DNA from: UBA8437 sp964646205
GTDB taxonomy: Bacteria; Planctomycetota; Planctomycetia; Planctomycetales; Planctomycetaceae
DNA: 64,000 nt
Assembly (NCBI GenBank): GCA_964646205.1
Contig: CAZYAZ010000009.1
Span: forward strand, 1-64,000
Direction: 5' to 3'
Shown here: positions 60,900-64,000 of the stretch, in pieces
Numbering within the stretch: the first letter of the stretch is position 1
Layout of the letters: each line of letters opens with the position of its first letter
Notes under the pieces: generated by a model
The model's input: only the letters and a program-made list of their open reading frames with translations
Told to the model about the DNA's origin: nothing
The model's database searches: none
Program-made: the position numbers and the translations under genes

Positions 60900-61322
60900 T
60901 CAGTTCGACCGGGCATCCGATCCATCGATCACCACCAGTTCGGCCACGCTTCCGATCTCTCCATAGACGATCGCCACCTGTCCAAAATCACGACCGATCG
61001 CCACGGCTTCCTCACGACCAATCCCCGTCACCAGCAGGCTGATCTCCGCGTCCCAGTCGTCGCTTTCTGGAATCCCCTGGCCCGGATACGCGATCCAACG
61101 GCTTTCCCGGCAGATTTTCAGTAGGTCCTGGTGCCGGTCGAGATTCTCGGAAGACGGCAGTGGTCGCGACCCGGGATTGGCGGCCGAGATGAAAGCCCAC
61201 GCCTGGGACGCCAGGTCTGGATCGGCCACGGGCGAACCTATCCGCAGATCGACGGTCCGACCGTCAATGTCGGCCCGATAGGTCGTGGCCCGGTAGGCTT
61301 TCAACAACTCAGCACGCGTCAT
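60900..61322 (-). CDS. DUF3293 domain protein
   Basis: 140 aa. The ATG at 61322 (MTRAELLKAYRATTYRADI) is chosen; a longer frame to 61577 is the shadow of the neighbouring gene. It matches the small DUF3293 family: an AYxxTxY start, then WAFISAANPGSRPLPSSEN near residue 45 and a C-terminal EAVAIGRDFGQVAIVYGE. No signal peptide or membrane segment. Function is unknown for the family. It lies 28 bp downstream of a Tat-exported unknown on the same strand, so they are probably co-transcribed. Confidence 0.82.
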   Translation of the reverse strand: MTRAELLKAYRATTYRADIDGRTVDLRIGSPVADPDLASQAWAFISAANPGSRPLPSSENLDRHQDLLKICRESRWIAYPGQGIPESDDWDAEISLLVTGIGREEAVAIGRDFGQVAIVYGEIGSVAELVVIDGSDARSN

Positions 61323-61350
61323 CTCGGTCTGGCACCCCGGCTGCCGTCGA

Positions 61351-62775
61351 CTAGAAGTTCCACATCGGACGCTCGGGGCCGGTCGAGTGAACCGTCTCGA
61401 CATACAAGCCGGTCTGCTCGGCCGGCGGACGCCCGGAATGCTCGCCACGGTCCATGATCCGGTAAACCAGCAAGTTGTGCCAATGGCCATCGGCCAGGCG
61501 AACCACCGCGGCATTGGGATGATCCATGAACCAGGGCTTCCCGCTGGGGGCACGGCCGAATTGGCCAAGAGCATCACGAGCCAGCACCGGATCGAGCACG
61601 CCGGTGCGTTGATCGTTCAGGGGCCACAGCACCAGTCGATCCCGTTCGCGGCCCAGGGGATTGGACACCAGGTACGGCGAGCCGTCGGCGGCCCGGTTGA
61701 TCGACACCGGTGCCTGGCCCTTGGTTTCGGGAACCTCGAGGACCCGCTTCCACTCCGCTCCGTCGACCGATCGCCAGACCCGCAACACGTGCTCGTCATA
61801 GGCCTCGTAGGCAAACCGGGCCGAGAAAAGCAGCGAACCGTCGATGTCCCGAATCAGCGTCGGCTCGATTGGCACAAGCCGCACCTGAACCCCGTAGACC
61901 ACCTGTGGCTTCGATGTCTTGGCGTCAGCGATCACCGGATGGAACTCGATCGGTCGCCAACGCCCGTCCTGGCATCGCCACCGCGACATGCCGACGGTGT
62001 GTGGCTTGGCAAACCACACTCGCGTGTCTCCGGTCGTGGCCGCCACCGCCATCAACAGGTCATCCCCATCGGGAATCCCCATCCGCAGACTGGGGCAGTA
62101 GATCTTCCATTTCGTTCCGGCCACCCGGAGCGGATTGGCCTCGGTGAACGTTTCCACGCCGGTCACCGACAACTGCTTGCCGTCAAATGCCAGGTGCTGG
62201 ACCTCGGTTGTCCGTACCATGCCCCGGGTCTTCTCGCGCTTGTCGTAGTACCCGTTGCCCTTCATCGGAAAGTCCAGGGCCTCGCACAACCCGACACCTG
62301 TCCCGGCAAAAGGATGCGGGCTGCCATCGGGACGCCTGGCACCAAGGGGAACAAAACCCCCTTTCACGCCGTGCTTGAGCACGATCCTCGGCTGACCGGT
62401 AATCCGGTCGGCGTATTTTGTCGTCCGCGTCACCGGCACCGGTTTGGCCCGAGCGATCTTCGCGGCATCGTCAAAGATCACGGCGTCCATGCCGGCTTCG
62501 AAATCCCCCACCGGAAACCCCTCGGTCCGCAAGTTGCAGAGTAACCCGGCCTGGGTGGGCCCGGCCTGGAACAGGTACCCGGTGCCATACCGAAACCCAT
62601 CGCCGTCGGGAGGCACGGCCAGATCGGCCCGGTCCCGGCTGACCCCGGTAATCCCTCGTCGTCGATCGGTATTCATGGATCCAGCACGAGCCGGGTGCGA
62701 GAGAACCGCGGCCCCCGCTGCGCCGACCAGGCCACCAAGAATCTCGCGTCTGGACACTTTTTTCGTCACGCCCAT
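61351..62775 (-). CDS. Tat-exported protein of unknown function, possibly sialidase-like fold
   Basis: 474 aa from the ATG at 62775; an in-frame ATG at 62826 is less likely. The Tat leader is VSRREILGGLVGAAGAAVLS (Arg9-Arg10). The mature protein is beta-rich with repeated W/Y-x-DG turns (VWRSVDGAEWKRVLEVPE, VVRLADGHWHNLLVYRI), in keeping with a BNR/sialidase-like propeller. No catalytic set could be assigned and I do not recognise a named family. It diverges from the LamG-cytochrome protein across the assembly gap, and the DUF3293 gene follows 28 bp downstream. Confidence 0.7.
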   Translation of the reverse strand: MGVTKKVSRREILGGLVGAAGAAVLSHPARAGSMNTDRRRGITGVSRDRADLAVPPDGDGFRYGTGYLFQAGPTQAGLLCNLRTEGFPVGDFEAGMDAVIFDDAAKIARAKPVPVTRTTKYADRITGQPRIVLKHGVKGGFVPLGARRPDGSPHPFAGTGVGLCEALDFPMKGNGYYDKREKTRGMVRTTEVQHLAFDGKQLSVTGVETFTEANPLRVAGTKWKIYCPSLRMGIPDGDDLLMAVAATTGDTRVWFAKPHTVGMSRWRCQDGRWRPIEFHPVIADAKTSKPQVVYGVQVRLVPIEPTLIRDIDGSLLFSARFAYEAYDEHVLRVWRSVDGAEWKRVLEVPETKGQAPVSINRAADGSPYLVSNPLGRERDRLVLWPLNDQRTGVLDPVLARDALGQFGRAPSGKPWFMDHPNAAVVRLADGHWHNLLVYRIMDRGEHSGRPPAEQTGLYVETVHSTGPERPMWNF

Positions 62776-62842
62776 TTCTCCAACACCGTTGATGTGAATC
62801 TCAACTGGCCCCATCCGTGACCGCATCGACCGACTCCACCGC

Positions 62843-62942
62843 NNNNNNNNNNNNNNNNNNNNNNNNNNNNNNNNNNNNNNNNNNNNNNNNNNNNNNNNNN
62901 NNNNNNNNNNNNNNNNNNNNNNNNNNNNNNNNNNNNNNNNNN
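62843..62942. other. Assembly gap (100 N)
   Basis: Exactly 100 N, the conventional size for a scaffold gap of unknown length. It removes the start and promoter of the LamG-cytochrome gene. Confidence 0.98.
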
Positions 62943-64000
62943 CAACGGCATCGGCCGCCGAAACGGTTCGGGTCAGCAGCGGTCTGCAGGTGCTCTACAC
63001 CTTCGACGCCGGACAGGGGAACCAGGTTCAGGACCGCTCGATGATCGGTCCCCCTCTGAACCTGACCATCGAAAAGCCTTCAGCAGTTCGCTGGCAGACC
63101 GACGGCCTGGTCATTCGAGCCGCGACCCGGATCACGTCATCGGGACCAGCCACCAGGCTGATCGATGCTCTCAAGCAAACACGGGCGGTCACGCTCGAGG
63201 CATGGATCCAACCGGCCAACGATCGCCAGGAGGGTCCCGCTCGGATCGTCTCCATTTCGGCCAGCCCCAGCCTCCGCAATATCACCCTCGGCCAGGACTC
63301 TCGCACATTCGACGCCCGACTGCGAACCTCCTCAACCACCACCAACGGCATGCCCTCGATCACCACGCGGCCCGGGACAGCCAGCACGGCCCGGGCCCAC
63401 GTCGTCTACACCCGCGACCCCTCGGGCACCGCCCGAATCTACATCGACGGAAAACCCGCCGCCTCAAAACGGATCGTCGGCCACCTGAGCAACTGGGACA
63501 GCCGATTTCGGTTGTTGTTGGGCAACGAGGGATCCGGTGACCGTCCCTGGCTGGGCAAGATCCACCTGGTGGCCATCTACAGCCGGGCACTTTCAGCCAA
63601 GGAGGTGCAACAGAATCACCGGGCCGGGGCCACGGCTGGTTACCAGCCGTCCCGGGAACTGGTCATGCACAGACGCCAGCGGTTCTTCGAAACACGGATC
63701 GCCCCGCTGTTGGCCAGGCACTGCATCGATTGCCACGACTCGATCGCGATCAGGGGCGGACTTGACCTGTCGCGAAAGGCCTCGGCCATGAAAGGCGGCA
63801 AGTCCGGCCGGGTAATCATCGCGGGCCGATCGGCCGAGAGCCAACTCTTCAAACGCGTGGCTGCCAACGAAATGCCCAAGCAGGGCAAGCCGCTGACCGA
63901 CGCCGACAAGACACTGCTCGCACGATGGATCGACGAGGGAGCCAACTGGTCGGGCGGCCTGGTCGACCCGGCGGTCTACGCGCGGGACATTCGCGGCATC
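62943..64000 (+). CDS. LamG + planctomycete cytochrome C protein (both ends missing)
   Basis: 352 codons are open from base 62945 to the right edge. The start lies in the assembly gap and the end beyond the window. Residues about 5-225 form a LamG/concanavalin-like domain (VTLEAWIQPANDR, ARIYIDGKPAAS, LLLGNEGSGDRPWLGKIHLV, YSRALSAKEVQQNHRAG). A PSCyt1 cytochrome C domain follows: RFFETRIAPLLARHCIDCHD with CxxCH, then GGLDLSRKASAMKGG and LARWIDEGANW. DUF1549 and DUF1553 are expected beyond the edge. Here LamG precedes the cytochrome domain, whereas it is nested near the C-terminus in two other proteins of this window. Confidence 0.88.

Noticed and set aside
61323..61577. N-terminal extension of the DUF3293 frame
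   Set aside because: It overlaps the end of the upstream gene and is Arg/Pro/Ser-rich. The family begins at the ATG at 61322.

Overview
The window is a stretch of GC-rich draft genome, with a 100-base run of N at 62843-62942, that very probably comes from a planctomycete (Planctomycetota). The case rests on gene families largely confined to that phylum or its close relatives. There are ten DUF1501 proteins with Tat-type signals and five large DUF1549/DUF1553 proteins (some with a planctomycete cytochrome C domain). There are also DUF1080 (3-keto-disaccharide hydrolase family) proteins, sulfatases, a PmoA/DUF6807 protein and LRR-only proteins with the 'ITDxGL' 24-residue repeat. No rRNA, tRNA, CRISPR, integrase or IS element was seen. 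No gene-free stretch exceeds about 255 bases.

Layout. 1-3240: a gene tail, a SASA-type esterase and an S9 peptidase. 3277-13498: two DUF1549/DUF1553 + DUF1501 pairs flanking an enolase-superfamily enzyme. 13508-18177: a PQQ-type propeller, a solo DUF1501, and a coupled LRR/membrane-protein pair. 18333-25799: a third DUF1549/DUF1553 + DUF1501 pair, an M20 amidohydrolase and a solo DUF1501. 25796-33834: a tight five-gene block (DUF1080, amidohydrolase-fold protein, DUF1080, triheme flavocytochrome, FAD oxidoreductase) behind a fused SASA-sulfatase. 33954-45792: another FAD oxidoreductase, a secreted unknown, a sulfatase, an ammonium transporter with a coupled 73-aa membrane protein, a DUF1501, an APC permease with an acidic partner, an alpha/beta hydrolase and a two-array LRR lipoprotein candidate. 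45722-51866: a sodium-solute symporter coupled to a DapA/NanA-family lyase, then a DUF1501-PmoA-esterase operon. 51880-59533: a DUF1501 / DUF1549-DUF1553 / DUF1501 operon whose large member carries an MFS-like piece, then a solo DUF1501. 59636-64000: a lactonase-type propeller, a DUF3293 protein, a Tat-exported unknown and the start of a LamG-cytochrome C protein.

How the genes may work together. Nearly every product is exported (Sec, Tat or lipoprotein) or sits in the membrane. The enzyme set (sulfatases, O-acetylesterases, DUF1080, esterases, heme and flavin oxidoreductases, symporter, keto-acid lyase) fits breakdown and uptake of sulfated or acetylated glycans. That is inference: no classical glycoside hydrolase or polysaccharide lyase was recognised. 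The DUF1501 proteins fall into two sequence subtypes, and only one of them is paired with DUF1549/DUF1553 genes.
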